Assembly (NCBI GenBank): GCA_045538535.1
Contig: JAZSRN010000062.1
Location: 1 to 40,634 of the forward strand
DNA: 40,634 bases
Direction: 5' to 3'
DNA from: RUG14219 sp045538535
GTDB taxonomy: Bacteria > Cyanobacteriota > Vampirovibrionia > Gastranaerophilales > Gastranaerophilaceae
In this document: piece by piece, positions 16,887 to 25,682 of the stretch
How the letters are laid out: every line of letters begins with the position of its first letter
Numbering within the stretch: position 1 is the first letter of the stretch
Notes under the pieces: model-generated
Told to the model about the DNA's origin: nothing
Seen by the model: the letters and a program-made list of their open reading frames with translations, nothing else
Databases searched by the model: none
Translations under genes and position numbers: made by a program

Positions 16887-17954
16887 ATGTTTAAGGATAT
16901 TTTAAAACAATTGATGAAAGATAAATTCGCAAAATTTGCGGTTGTAATTTTGGGATTGATTTATTTTGCGCTTTTATTTGCGGATTTTATAGCACCTTAC
17001 AATAAAGATTTTTCAGATAGAACGATGGCGTATGTTCCACCATCAAAAATTTTTACAATTGATGAGAACGGTAAATTATCAAGGCCGTACACATACAACT
17101 ACATAAGAGAGTTTGACGGGCAAAATCTTCGTATTGTGTATCGTTTGGATAGGAGTCAAAAACATTATTTGAAGTTTTTTGCAAAAGGGCAGTCGTATAA
17201 GTTTTTGGGCTTAATTCCCGGGAATCTTCATCTAATAACAACTGATGATATAGGTAGATTATATCTTTTGGGTACGGATATAAACGGCAGAGATGTCTTT
17301 TCAAGATTGTTGTTTGGCGGTAGAATTTCGATGACAATAGGTTTTTTGGCGTTGTTTGTTCTTTTTCCTATAGGACTTTTGTACGGTGGGATTTCGGGTT
17401 ATTTCGGCGGAAAAGTCGATATGTTAATGATGAGGTTTGCCGAAGCTGTTATGTCTATTCCAAGTTTTTATTTATTGATAATATTGGCCTCGGTTTTGCC
17501 CTCGGGGATGACAAGTATCCAGCGTTTTATTTTGATTGTACTTATTCTTGCGTTGATTGGTTGGGCCGGTTTTGCAAGGGTTGTTCGAGGTATGGTTTTG
17601 TCTGTGAAAAATCAAGAATTTGTTCAAGCTGCAAAAGGTATCGGTGCTTCTGATTTGCGTGTAATTATAAAACATATTTTGCCTCAAACAACGAGTTTTG
17701 TAATTGTTGCTATGACTTTGTCTGTGCCTTCTTATATCCTTTCGGAATCGGGGTTGAGCTTTTTAGGGCTAGGTATTCAGCAACCGGACGCAAGTTGGGG
17801 AAATATGTTGAAAGAGGCGCAAGAATTTACAAATATTGTGTCACGGCCTTGGCTTTTAACTCCGGGATTTTTAATTTTTGTTGCGGTGTTGTGTTTTAAT
17901 CTTATAGGTGATACCATAAGAGATATTCTTGATCCAAAAAGCAAAGTTCGGTAA
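16887..17954 (+). CDS. ABC transporter permease, OppC/DppC family
   Basis: 355 aa. N-terminal helix, the OppC-type 'IAPYNKDFSDRTMAYVPPS' loop, an extra periplasmic insertion (about 60-125), then the transport domain with GTDINGRDVFSRLLFGGRIS and the EAA loop GASDLRVIIKHILPQ, followed by ESGLSFLGLGIQQPDASWGN. It starts directly after the stop of the OppB-like gene, with AGGGGGG as ribosome site. The operon ends without OppD/OppF ATPases, so an unlinked ATPase must energise the complex. Confidence 0.93.
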   Translation: MFKDILKQLMKDKFAKFAVVILGLIYFALLFADFIAPYNKDFSDRTMAYVPPSKIFTIDENGKLSRPYTYNYIREFDGQNLRIVYRLDRSQKHYLKFFAKGQSYKFLGLIPGNLHLITTDDIGRLYLLGTDINGRDVFSRLLFGGRISMTIGFLALFVLFPIGLLYGGISGYFGGKVDMLMMRFAEAVMSIPSFYLLIILASVLPSGMTSIQRFILIVLILALIGWAGFARVVRGMVLSVKNQEFVQAAKGIGASDLRVIIKHILPQTTSFVIVAMTLSVPSYILSESGLSFLGLGIQQPDASWGNMLKEAQEFTNIVSRPWLLTPGFLIFVAVLCFNLIGDTIRDILDPKSKVR

Positions 17955-17978
17955 TTTTTAAATGTAAAGAGAGGGAAA

Positions 17979-18704
17979 ATGGATTTTAGTATAGTTGGGA
18001 ATTTGTTTGATTATAATATTTTCGTTAGGGTTTTGTCATCAATTCTTTTAGGTTTTTTGATAGGTTTAGAACGCGAAATTACAAACAAGTATGCAGGGTT
18101 AAGAACAAATATTTTGGTTTGTTTAGGTTCTTGTATTTTTACTATAATTTCGATATATGGTTTTCCTGAAGTATCAGTAACCGGTGATGAATTAGGGACT
18201 CGCGACACCGCTCGTGTTGCAGCTCAAGTAGTTACCGGTATTGGTTTTGTAGGTGGTGGTGCTGTGTTGAGACACGGTGCAACTATTTTGGGACTTACGA
18301 CAGCTGCTACGCTGTGGATTTCAGCGGCAATTGGTATGGCTTGTGGGGTTGGGCTTTTTTATATAGCAATTATGGGAACTCTTCTTGCGCTTGCGACATT
18401 GGTTTCGGTTAGAGTATTTGAGCGTAAAGTTTTGGTTAAAAGTACTAAAAATACAAAGCGTTTAAAGATTGCAATTACTTGCCAAAATCAATATTCTGAT
18501 GAAATTTACAATTCTATTATTGAAAAATATTCACATTTGAGAGAAATTTCTAAGAAATTAAACAAAACTGATGAAACAATAACAAAAATTACGGTAATTC
18601 TTGATGTGAGTGCTCGCAAACCTATTCAAACAATGTATAAAGAAGTTCAAAAAATACAAGGTATCGAATCAGTTTCAATTCAAGAATTTAACGAAATGGT
18701 TTAA
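17979..18704 (+). CDS. MgtC/SapB family membrane protein
   Basis: 241 aa. Membrane domain (about 15-150) with MgtC signatures: LLGFLIGLERE, YAGLRTNILVCLGSC, GIGFVGGGAVLRHG and GLTTAATLWISAAIGMACG. A cytoplasmic C-terminal domain (about 160-241) is ACT-like (VILDVSARKPIQTMYKEVQK). MgtC proteins modulate magnesium homeostasis or the F-type ATPase and help growth in low magnesium. The ribosome site is GAGAGG. It lies 24 bp after the permease genes and could be read from the same transcript. No riboswitch-like leader is seen. Confidence 0.88.
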   Translation: MDFSIVGNLFDYNIFVRVLSSILLGFLIGLEREITNKYAGLRTNILVCLGSCIFTIISIYGFPEVSVTGDELGTRDTARVAAQVVTGIGFVGGGAVLRHGATILGLTTAATLWISAAIGMACGVGLFYIAIMGTLLALATLVSVRVFERKVLVKSTKNTKRLKIAITCQNQYSDEIYNSIIEKYSHLREISKKLNKTDETITKITVILDVSARKPIQTMYKEVQKIQGIESVSIQEFNEMV

Positions 18705-18796
18705 TTATTAATTTTTATTAATGTTTTGTATATGTATCAGCAATATTTTTTCGTATTTTACCTTTAATTATATATAGGGAAAATCTAGGGGAAATT

Positions 18797-21700
18797 ATGG
18801 ACTTTTTTAATTCATTAGCCGAAGTAAAGAAAAATAGCAAAAACTTTGAAAAATGGGAAGCTCATCATAAAGATGAAGAGGCACAGCGCGAGGAACTTTC
18901 GAAGCGTCGTCAGCATACAGAGGAAAGAAAACAAGCTGCAAAAGCTTATGGTGAAAAGATTATCGACATTGTTGATATTATGGATAATCACTCCGAAAGT
19001 GTTGCCGAAAACATTGAAACCACGCTTAGTCCGTTGTCAGGTTTAGCTGTTTTAGGAACTTTCTTTGGTGGTAGTTTCTTAGTGGCTAAAAAAGTTATTA
19101 ATCCCGCTGGTAAAAAGATTTGGGCGATTAGAGAGGCAGTTAAATCGAATGAGGCAAACAGAGAATTAGCCAACAAGATACAAGAAACTAATAAAGCTGC
19201 AAGTAAAAAAGGACGTGCACAATGGTTTAGTTCTTTGGATTTGTTATCCAAGAAAAGAATTCAAAAGATTGCAGATGCAGATCTCAAAAAACAAGCGATG
19301 GCGGTTTATAATGATGCTCAGAAGCAAATGAAGCCGCATTTCAGAAAGATGAAAGTTGCAGGTATTGGCCTTGGTATTGCTACGATTGCATCATTTATTG
19401 CAGGTGTGTTGTTGCAAACAAAATTGCAGACAGACAGTTCAAAAGTTGCGCGTTACCAAGCAAGACAAGAGCTTAAAGATGAAAAGAATTTTGTTATGTA
19501 TACGCCAGAACAAATTGCTGCAGCTAAAGAGGAATTAAAACAACATCCGGAATTATTGAAAGATAAGAAAAAATCGAATTTGAAACAAGGCTGGTTTAAG
19601 TCTATATATAATGTAATAAAAGATACAAACGCGTACAAAAAAGATAAAAAAATGCGTGGTGACGAATCACAAAAGGTTACAAGACAATTGACTCAAGAAG
19701 AGTTAATTGCCGCTGAAAAAGATAAAGAAGTAATTCAAAGAACTGTACGTATAATCAACAACGAAGCAGAAAAGAATTCTGAAAACATGGAAGTTGCTGC
19801 AAACGTTATTTTTGCATCGACTCCGGTTTTAGGTGCAACAGTTGGTGCCGGAATTTCAATTATACTAAATAAATTTGGTGTTCTTGAAAAAATAGTTGAC
19901 CAATCAGTTAAAAAATTCGGTTCAGAAGAAGCAAAAGAAGCTTTTGAAGAATTTAAAAAAGTTAAAAAAGATGGTGCCGGATATCATAGAAAATGGAAAT
20001 CTTTTGTTGAAAAATTGTGGGACGATTCGTCAAGATTGGCAGAAGAAACAACAGATGGTATCAAAAATACAAAAGGTAAAGCGTCATTAACTAAAACTCC
20101 ATTTAAAGAAATGTATGGTAAAGGTTTGGCAACAGTATTCTCTCATAAATGGGGACGTGCCGGTGCAATTTCAGTTATTGGTGGTGTAATAACCGGTTTT
20201 GCAGGTTTAATATTGAGTTTGAAATTGCAAAAATCTGCTGCAAGGGCAGGTCGTTTTACTGCAAAACGTGAACTTGAACAAAATCCTGAAAACTTTATCG
20301 GATACACTCAACAAGATTACGAAGAAGTAAAAGATGTAAAATCCAAGAAAAAAGAAACAAATAAAATTAAAGAATACGCGATGTTTATACCAAATGTATT
20401 AAAACAATATTATGCGTATGAAAAATTCAGAAAAACTGAATATAAAGAAAAACAAGCCTTGAATGAAATATTGAAAAAGCAAGAAGTAACAGATGAACAA
20501 TTGAGAGATGCTAAAAATCTTCAACGTAAAATCTTTAATACGTTTGAAAAAGTAGATGACAATTCTCAAGTTTACTCAGAATCAATGGAAGCAGCTTGTG
20601 AAATCGCTCAACCGTTTGTTTGGTACGGTGGTATTGCGATGGCTGCAGCTCCAATTGTGTATGGTGCAACCCAAGCGTATAAACATCCGGGCAAATGGAT
20701 GAATAAAATTGCGAATAAATTAAGTTCTGCTTCAAATATAATGCAGAAAAAATGGTTTAAAAAATATTTAGAAAACGTAGCTAAGAATATTCCAAATCGT
20801 GTACAATCACAAAAAGTTGATAACAAAGTTTTGGCAAGTTTATTCAATGGTATCAACCTCCAAAATGATCCGGCAATTGAAATTTTTGGAAGGCTTTCAT
20901 CTAATGTTGCGAATATGGCAGATGAACTCAGAAAAATGGATAATAATAGTCAATACAAAATTTTTGCCGATGCAAAAGAACACTTAAACAGTTTTGCTGG
21001 AGAAAATATTCCGAAAGAATTAAAAAAACCGTTATTAGAAGTTCTGGATGAACTTGCGGTTTATGCTCGTTATGGTGGTAATACCGAATATAATATGGTA
21101 GAGTATCGTGCGGATATTCTTGATACAATTTTAAATCCGGAAAAATTGAATAAGTTACCATTAGATAGACAACTAAAATTAAATGATTTTTACAAGAGTC
21201 TTTCTTCAGATACGCAAGAATTTTTAGCAGAAATGTCAGACACTTTGGATTTTTGTAAAGGGTTACAAAATATAAACTCAGCTGATGCCGTAAAAGCTAG
21301 AGAGCAAATAATCAGAATGCTAAGCCAGGGCCTTCCGACAGATGCTCATGGCAATTGCGAAATTCCATTGAGTATGTTGAGAATGATGGAAAAATTACGT
21401 GGAGAAAAATATAATCTTGGAGCAATGCCGGTACATGGTGACAAGATAGTTGCGCCGGCTGAGGATGTCGAGTTGTTGCTCAATGACTTTGTTACCTCAG
21501 TTACAACAAGAAAAATCTCCGGATTTATTCCAAATTTTTTGAAAAATCCTCAAGACGTTATTCAGTCATTCACGACAAGAATTGAAAAAATGACAGATGA
21601 AGAATATCTTGAATTTGCTGAACAGTTCAGAATTCCTGAAGATATGACCAAAAAATTGATGCTTGAAACTTTGCCGAAAGTTAAAAAGATTTTTGAAAAT

Positions 21701-22078
21701 ATTCCAAAAGAAGAAAGTCAAAAAATATTGAACGCGTTAATTACTGAGTTTAACAATAACCCAGATGAATTCGTTAAATTAATTCAATCCGGTAAGATTA
21801 AGCAATTATTTATTACTCCAAATCTTCAAAAAGCCTTGACTGCGGCGGGTATTTCGTGGACTGTGTTCTCGTTTGTGTTGACTTATGCTGTAGAAGCTTG
21901 GATGGCAGATATGCAATTGAAAGCAGGTAGATTAGGTGTAATGAAGGCAATGGAAAGCCTAGATGACAATGCATATTATGCAAATGTTGAGCCTACTGAG
22001 ACGACATTCACGTCTGCCCCGTCACCTTCGGAAGCAATTACACAAAATAAAAGTTTATTAGACAAGTTTAAGCAATAA
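18797..22078 (+). CDS. Large membrane protein built from repeated paired modules, unknown
   Basis: 1093 aa, not recognised. Three 'A' modules (starting near residues 63, 321 and 588) share a polar helix (SESVAEN, NSENMEV, YSESMEA) running into a Gly/Ala-rich hydrophobic hairpin. Three 'B' modules (near 187, 453 and 1015) pair a hydrophobic helix with L-Q-x-x-x-x-x-x-A-R/x-A-x-x-x-E (LLQTKLQTDSSKVARYQARQ; LSLKLQKSAARAGRFTAKRE; MADMQLKAGRLGVMKAME). B1 and B2 then share F-x-x-Y-T-x-Q. The first A-B unit looks duplicated in the second. Long lysine-rich coiled linkers separate them, and residues about 700-1000 are soluble and helical. No signal peptide. GGGGAAA precedes the ATG. It may be an inner-membrane organiser; function is unknown. 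Confidence 0.75.
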   Translation: MDFFNSLAEVKKNSKNFEKWEAHHKDEEAQREELSKRRQHTEERKQAAKAYGEKIIDIVDIMDNHSESVAENIETTLSPLSGLAVLGTFFGGSFLVAKKVINPAGKKIWAIREAVKSNEANRELANKIQETNKAASKKGRAQWFSSLDLLSKKRIQKIADADLKKQAMAVYNDAQKQMKPHFRKMKVAGIGLGIATIASFIAGVLLQTKLQTDSSKVARYQARQELKDEKNFVMYTPEQIAAAKEELKQHPELLKDKKKSNLKQGWFKSIYNVIKDTNAYKKDKKMRGDESQKVTRQLTQEELIAAEKDKEVIQRTVRIINNEAEKNSENMEVAANVIFASTPVLGATVGAGISIILNKFGVLEKIVDQSVKKFGSEEAKEAFEEFKKVKKDGAGYHRKWKSFVEKLWDDSSRLAEETTDGIKNTKGKASLTKTPFKEMYGKGLATVFSHKWGRAGAISVIGGVITGFAGLILSLKLQKSAARAGRFTAKRELEQNPENFIGYTQQDYEEVKDVKSKKKETNKIKEYAMFIPNVLKQYYAYEKFRKTEYKEKQALNEILKKQEVTDEQLRDAKNLQRKIFNTFEKVDDNSQVYSESMEAACEIAQPFVWYGGIAMAAAPIVYGATQAYKHPGKWMNKIANKLSSASNIMQKKWFKKYLENVAKNIPNRVQSQKVDNKVLASLFNGINLQNDPAIEIFGRLSSNVANMADELRKMDNNSQYKIFADAKEHLNSFAGENIPKELKKPLLEVLDELAVYARYGGNTEYNMVEYRADILDTILNPEKLNKLPLDRQLKLNDFYKSLSSDTQEFLAEMSDTLDFCKGLQNINSADAVKAREQIIRMLSQGLPTDAHGNCEIPLSMLRMMEKLRGEKYNLGAMPVHGDKIVAPAEDVELLLNDFVTSVTTRKISGFIPNFLKNPQDVIQSFTTRIEKMTDEEYLEFAEQFRIPEDMTKKLMLETLPKVKKIFENIPKEESQKILNALITEFNNNPDEFVKLIQSGKIKQLFITPNLQKALTAAGISWTVFSFVLTYAVEAWMADMQLKAGRLGVMKAMESLDDNAYYANVEPTETTFTSAPSPSEAITQNKSLLDKFKQ

Positions 22079-22079
22079 T

Positions 22080-22730
22080 TTAATTGCAAATCGGAATAGA
22101 GATTTCAAAAACGGTTTCAGTTTTGTCTGATTTTGTAAGCTCAAGTGTGGCGTTTTGTTCTTCAAGATTTTTCTTGCAGATAAATAAACCTAGGCCGGTC
22201 CCAGTTTGTTTTGTAGTAAAGCCTTGTGTAAAAATCTTTTTTTGTTGTTCTTTGGTAATAGGCTTGCCAGTGTTTGCAATTCTTATTACTGCGTGTGTTT
22301 CTTTACTTTTTGTTGTAATGATTATTTCGCCTTTTTCCGAGATTGCTTCAACCGCATTTTTGATAATATTTACTATACAAGCGAGAAATTTGTTGTTGTC
22401 AATTGTTACGCGTTTTGTTTGAGTTAGGTTTGTTATCAATTTGATGTTTTTGTCTGCAATGTAAACTTTTGAAAGTCCGATTGCCATTTCTAATACACTA
22501 TTTAAGTCGTACGTGTCAAGGTTGATGTTGTCCAATGATTTTAAATCAATAAGGTTATTGGACATAATTTTTAATGAACGCTTTATGCAATCCAATGCGT
22601 TTTCTATTTTTTCTGAATTAATATTTTCTATTTCTAAGTTTTTGCGTATTATTTCTGTGTAAAGTTCACAGATAGATAAATGGTTTCTTATTTCATGCGC
22701 AGTGCATCTTGCTTGTTGTTGGATATCCAT
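22080..22730 (-). CDS. Cytoplasmic sensor histidine kinase without a sensor domain
   Basis: 216 aa with only the kinase core. The H-box is at the very N-terminus (TAHEIRNHLSI, H12). It is followed by the dimerisation helix and a HATPase domain: N-box NIIKNAVEAISEKGEI, G1-like IRIANTGKP and G2 GTGLGLFICKK. There is no membrane segment, PAS or GAF domain, so the signal must come from a partner or from inside the cell. It starts 83 bp after the response-regulator gene in the same direction (GAGG ribosome site), and the pair probably forms a two-component system. Target genes are unknown. The 3' end faces the large membrane-protein gene with a one-base gap. Confidence 0.92.
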   Translation of the reverse strand: MDIQQQARCTAHEIRNHLSICELYTEIIRKNLEIENINSEKIENALDCIKRSLKIMSNNLIDLKSLDNINLDTYDLNSVLEMAIGLSKVYIADKNIKLITNLTQTKRVTIDNNKFLACIVNIIKNAVEAISEKGEIIITTKSKETHAVIRIANTGKPITKEQQKKIFTQGFTTKQTGTGLGLFICKKNLEEQNATLELTKSDKTETVFEISIPICN

Positions 22731-22813
22731 TGTTGCCTCTTTTCTAAAATAAAAGGGTAAAGCGGTGTTGCCGGTTTACCCACAAATGTCTTTCAGATTT
22801 TGTTATGTCAAAT

Positions 22814-23506
22814 TTACGCGATTTTAGCTTTTTTTCTAGAACCGAAACCGTTGTTAAGAGCGTATAAAACAGCTTGAGTTCTATCGTTTACTTGTAATTT
22901 TTGGAAAATATTATTTACGTGGGTTTTAACTGTAGTTTCAGAAATAAATAATTTCCCCGCAATACCTTTGTAGTTATTACCCTGTGTAAGTAATTCCAAA
23001 ACCTCTTCTTCTCTTGTGGTTAATTCGCTGAGTAAGTTTTCTTCTGCTGAATTGTTTTCTTCTCTGTAAGATGCTTGGAAGTATTCAAAGAAACGTGAAG
23101 AGAGTGCATTTGGAAGATAAACTTTGCCTTGAGAAACTTCGTCCATTGCGTGAATTAGTTGCGCAGATGCCATTGTTTTTAGGATATAGCCTTTAGCGCC
23201 CAATTTCATTGCTCGGAAGATTAAGTCTGCATCATCATAACCGGAAAGTGCGATTACTCTAGTGCCTAATTCTAGCTTTTCGATTTCTTGGATAGCTTGT
23301 AGACCGTCTTTTTCCGGCATATTGATATCCATCAATACCAAATCGGGGCGATACTTTTTAATTAGGTTTATTCCAAGGTTAGCGCTTGTTGTTGTCCCTA
23401 CAACTTCAAAACTGCTTTCAAGAGTTATTAGCTCTTTAACTCCTCTTAAATGATCTTGATTATCATCGATTAATAAAACCCTTACATTTTTTCTATACTC
23501 TCTCAT
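22814..23506 (-). CDS. NarL/LuxR-type response regulator
   Basis: 230 aa. Receiver domain about 7-125: acidic pair D14/D15, phospho-acceptor D60 (DLVLMDINMP), conserved Ser in IALSGYDD and Lys in GYILKT. The C-terminal HTH (about 165-222) has LTTREEEVLELLTQG and ISETTVKTHVNNIFQKLQVNDRTQA, typical of DNA-binding NarL-family regulators. It starts after GGGGAG. It is first in an apparent operon with the sensor-less kinase downstream, its likely phospho-donor. A large palindromic hairpin lies in the space upstream. Confidence 0.95.
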   Translation of the reverse strand: MREYRKNVRVLLIDDNQDHLRGVKELITLESSFEVVGTTTSANLGINLIKKYRPDLVLMDINMPEKDGLQAIQEIEKLELGTRVIALSGYDDADLIFRAMKLGAKGYILKTMASAQLIHAMDEVSQGKVYLPNALSSRFFEYFQASYREENNSAEENLLSELTTREEEVLELLTQGNNYKGIAGKLFISETTVKTHVNNIFQKLQVNDRTQAVLYALNNGFGSRKKAKIA

Positions 23507-23647
23507 TTTTTATCTCCCCTATTTGTTTGTTTCTCTACACTTTAGATACTACAACTTTTAGTGGGTATTTTTCATCCATGGGTTGATTGATATTGGCATG
23601 CTTTTGGTTTGATAGTGTTATGTAAATCTAAAGATTGAGAAAATGCC

Positions 23648-23696
23648 TCAACCATGCTCTACACCATGCTTTGCGGAATTTTCGCCGCATGGTTGA
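23648..23696. promoter_or_regulatory. Large palindrome between the regulator and rmuC
   Basis: TCAACCATGC (23648-23657) and GCATGGTTGA (23687-23696) are perfect inverted repeats; CCATGC also recurs inside as a direct copy (23664-23669). A GC-rich inner part and a following T-run on the plus strand look terminator-like, but no plus-strand gene ends here. An operator or a non-coding transcript end is possible. Confidence 0.4.
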
Positions 23697-23744
23697 TTTT
23701 TCGAAAATATTTTTTAATGTAATCTTTTTAGTCTAGTTTGATTG

Positions 23745-23753
23745 TGGTATTAT
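23745..23753 (+). promoter_or_regulatory. Extended -10 promoter of rmuC
   Basis: TG-G-TATTAT at 23745-23753 with no clear -35. Transcription would begin near 23760, ahead of the AGGGGA ribosome site. Confidence 0.5.
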
Positions 23754-23775
23754 TTAGAAAAAAGGGGATAGTTAC

Positions 23776-24870
23776 ATGGAAATTTTAATCTTTTTAGGTG
23801 GTTTTTTATTTGGTGCTCTTGTGATAGGAGTTCCGTTTTTAATAATTAATAAGAATAATGCTTCAAAATCTCAAGATAGCGAAAAGTTTTTAGAACAAAT
23901 GAAGTTGCATTTTGAAAACACTGCAAACAAGATTTTTAAAGAAAGTTCGCAAGAAATGACGGAGACAAATAAAGAAAAATTAGAGGAGTTCTTTAAACGC
24001 TTCAAAGATAGAATAGAGGATTTTGAACGTAAAAATAATGAAAATTTTGAGCAAGAAAAGAAAAATTTCCTAGTATTCGATGAAAATATAAAGAGTTTTA
24101 TTGATGCTGGAAACAAAATTGCGATGCAAACAACTGCGCTTTCAAATGTTATGAAATCGGATAATCGCAAACAAGGTGTTTGGGGTGAAATTGTACTGGA
24201 AAGAGTACTTGAGGCTTCTGGGTTGAGAAAAGATGATGAATACAAAATTCAGTCAGGAACGGCTGAAGGTAGGCCCGATGCAACAGTGTTTTTGCCGCAA
24301 GACAGATGTGTTTTTGTGGATGCAAAAACTTCGTTTGCCTCTTGGGAAGCTTATGTCAATTCTGAAGATGAAAATGAAAAATCAATTCACTTAAAACAGT
24401 TTATTGATTCTACAAAGGCACACATTACTGGTCTTGCAAAGAGAGATTATTCAGCGGAAATTCAATCTCCGGATTATGTATTGATGTTTATTCCTATCGA
24501 AAGTTGCTATTCATTATTGTTTTGCGAAGATTGTGCGTTATGGGATTTGGCTTGGAAAAATAAAATTATGCCGGTTTCACCATCGACATTGCTTGCTGCA
24601 CTAAAAATTATTAATGCGTTCCATGTTGTTGACAGACAAAATAAAAATACTATCGAAATCGCAAATATTTGTTCTTCGATGCTCGATAAATTTGCGGCTC
24701 TACTTTCTGATATGTTAAAGATTAGAGGTAGTTTGGATACGGCTCTTAAAAAACTGAACGGAACTGGTAATATTATCAATCAAATTAAGAGAATAGAAAA
24801 ATTAGGTATAAAAATGACGAAAGATTTGCCGGAATTGCCGGAAGATATTATACAGTCAGAGGAAGTGTAA
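23776..24870 (+). CDS. rmuC: RmuC family DNA recombination protein
   Basis: 364 aa. N-terminal membrane helix (about 3-24), a coiled-coil stretch (about 30-105), then the RmuC nuclease-like domain: ALSNVMKSDNRKQGVWGE, LERVLEASGL, EGRPDATVFLPQ, VFVDAKTSFASWEAY, YVLMFIPIES and a C-terminal VSPSTLLAALKII. The E...D...D-A-K pattern fits a PD-(D/E)XK endonuclease fold. RmuC limits inversions between short inverted repeats. Start follows AGGGGA. Slightly shorter than E. coli RmuC because the coiled coil is shorter. Confidence 0.93.
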   Translation: MEILIFLGGFLFGALVIGVPFLIINKNNASKSQDSEKFLEQMKLHFENTANKIFKESSQEMTETNKEKLEEFFKRFKDRIEDFERKNNENFEQEKKNFLVFDENIKSFIDAGNKIAMQTTALSNVMKSDNRKQGVWGEIVLERVLEASGLRKDDEYKIQSGTAEGRPDATVFLPQDRCVFVDAKTSFASWEAYVNSEDENEKSIHLKQFIDSTKAHITGLAKRDYSAEIQSPDYVLMFIPIESCYSLLFCEDCALWDLAWKNKIMPVSPSTLLAALKIINAFHVVDRQNKNTIEIANICSSMLDKFAALLSDMLKIRGSLDTALKKLNGTGNIINQIKRIEKLGIKMTKDLPELPEDIIQSEEV

Positions 24871-24935
24871 AGGCTATTGCCGAATTTTGTGAAAAGTGTT
24901 AAACTTTTTGTAAAAATTGAGTATTTGGAGAGTGT

Positions 24936-25673
24936 ATGGCAAAATCCGCAAAAGATAAAATAATTTTGGCATTAGATGTTGATACTTTAGATGAAGCAGA
25001 AAAGCTTGTTTCTGAATTGAAAGATTATGTCGGGTGTTTTAAAATAGGTTTGCCGTTAATAGTAAATTATGGGTTTGAAGCTTTTAGAGTTATCGAAAAT
25101 TTGGGTGCGAAATGTTATTTTGATTCTAAGTTCCACGATATTCCTCATTCAGTTGAAAAAGCTTGTGTAAACCTCGTTAAAAACAATATTGATTTTTTTA
25201 ATGTACACATTCAAGGTGGTTCCAAAATGGTTCTGTCGGTAGTTGAAGCTGCTAAAGCTGAGGCAGAAAAACTTGGCAAAAAACCTCCTACAATACTCGG
25301 GGTGACGTTATTGTCAAGTTTTGGACAAAGGACTTTAACTACAGAATTGTGTGTAGAAAAAAATATAGAAGAATATGTATTACAACTTGCTCGCGTCGCA
25401 CAAGGTTGTGGGTTAAATGGTGTTGTTGCAAGCGCTGATGAGGCTCGAATTATTCGCAAAGAATTTGGTAGTGATTTTATAATTTTGTGTCCGGCAACGC
25501 GTCCGACTTGGGCAGTTGTAAATGACCAAGTTCGCGTTGATACTCCGACTGATGCTATCCTGGCGGGAGCTGATTATATGGTTGTCGGACGACCGATAAC
25601 TGATGCACAAGATAGAGTTGGGGCTGCAAAATTAATTATTGATGAAATTGAAAATGCAATGATATCAAAATGA
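24936..25673 (+). CDS. pyrF: Orotidine 5'-phosphate decarboxylase
   Basis: 245 aa, the normal length for bacterial PyrF. It makes UMP from OMP in pyrimidine synthesis. Visible motifs are LALDVDTLDEA (D14), the FKIG substrate Lys segment, the catalytic D63-x-K65-x-x-D68 (FDSKFHDIPH), GVTLLSSF, and the phosphate-binding PATRP and YMVVGRPIT. The start follows GGAGAG. The gene lies 65 bp after rmuC and converges on comEC with a nine-base gap. Secure assignment. Confidence 0.97.
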   Translation: MAKSAKDKIILALDVDTLDEAEKLVSELKDYVGCFKIGLPLIVNYGFEAFRVIENLGAKCYFDSKFHDIPHSVEKACVNLVKNNIDFFNVHIQGGSKMVLSVVEAAKAEAEKLGKKPPTILGVTLLSSFGQRTLTTELCVEKNIEEYVLQLARVAQGCGLNGVVASADEARIIRKEFGSDFIILCPATRPTWAVVNDQVRVDTPTDAILAGADYMVVGRPITDAQDRVGAAKLIIDEIENAMISK

Positions 25674-25682
25674 GCCGAGTTT

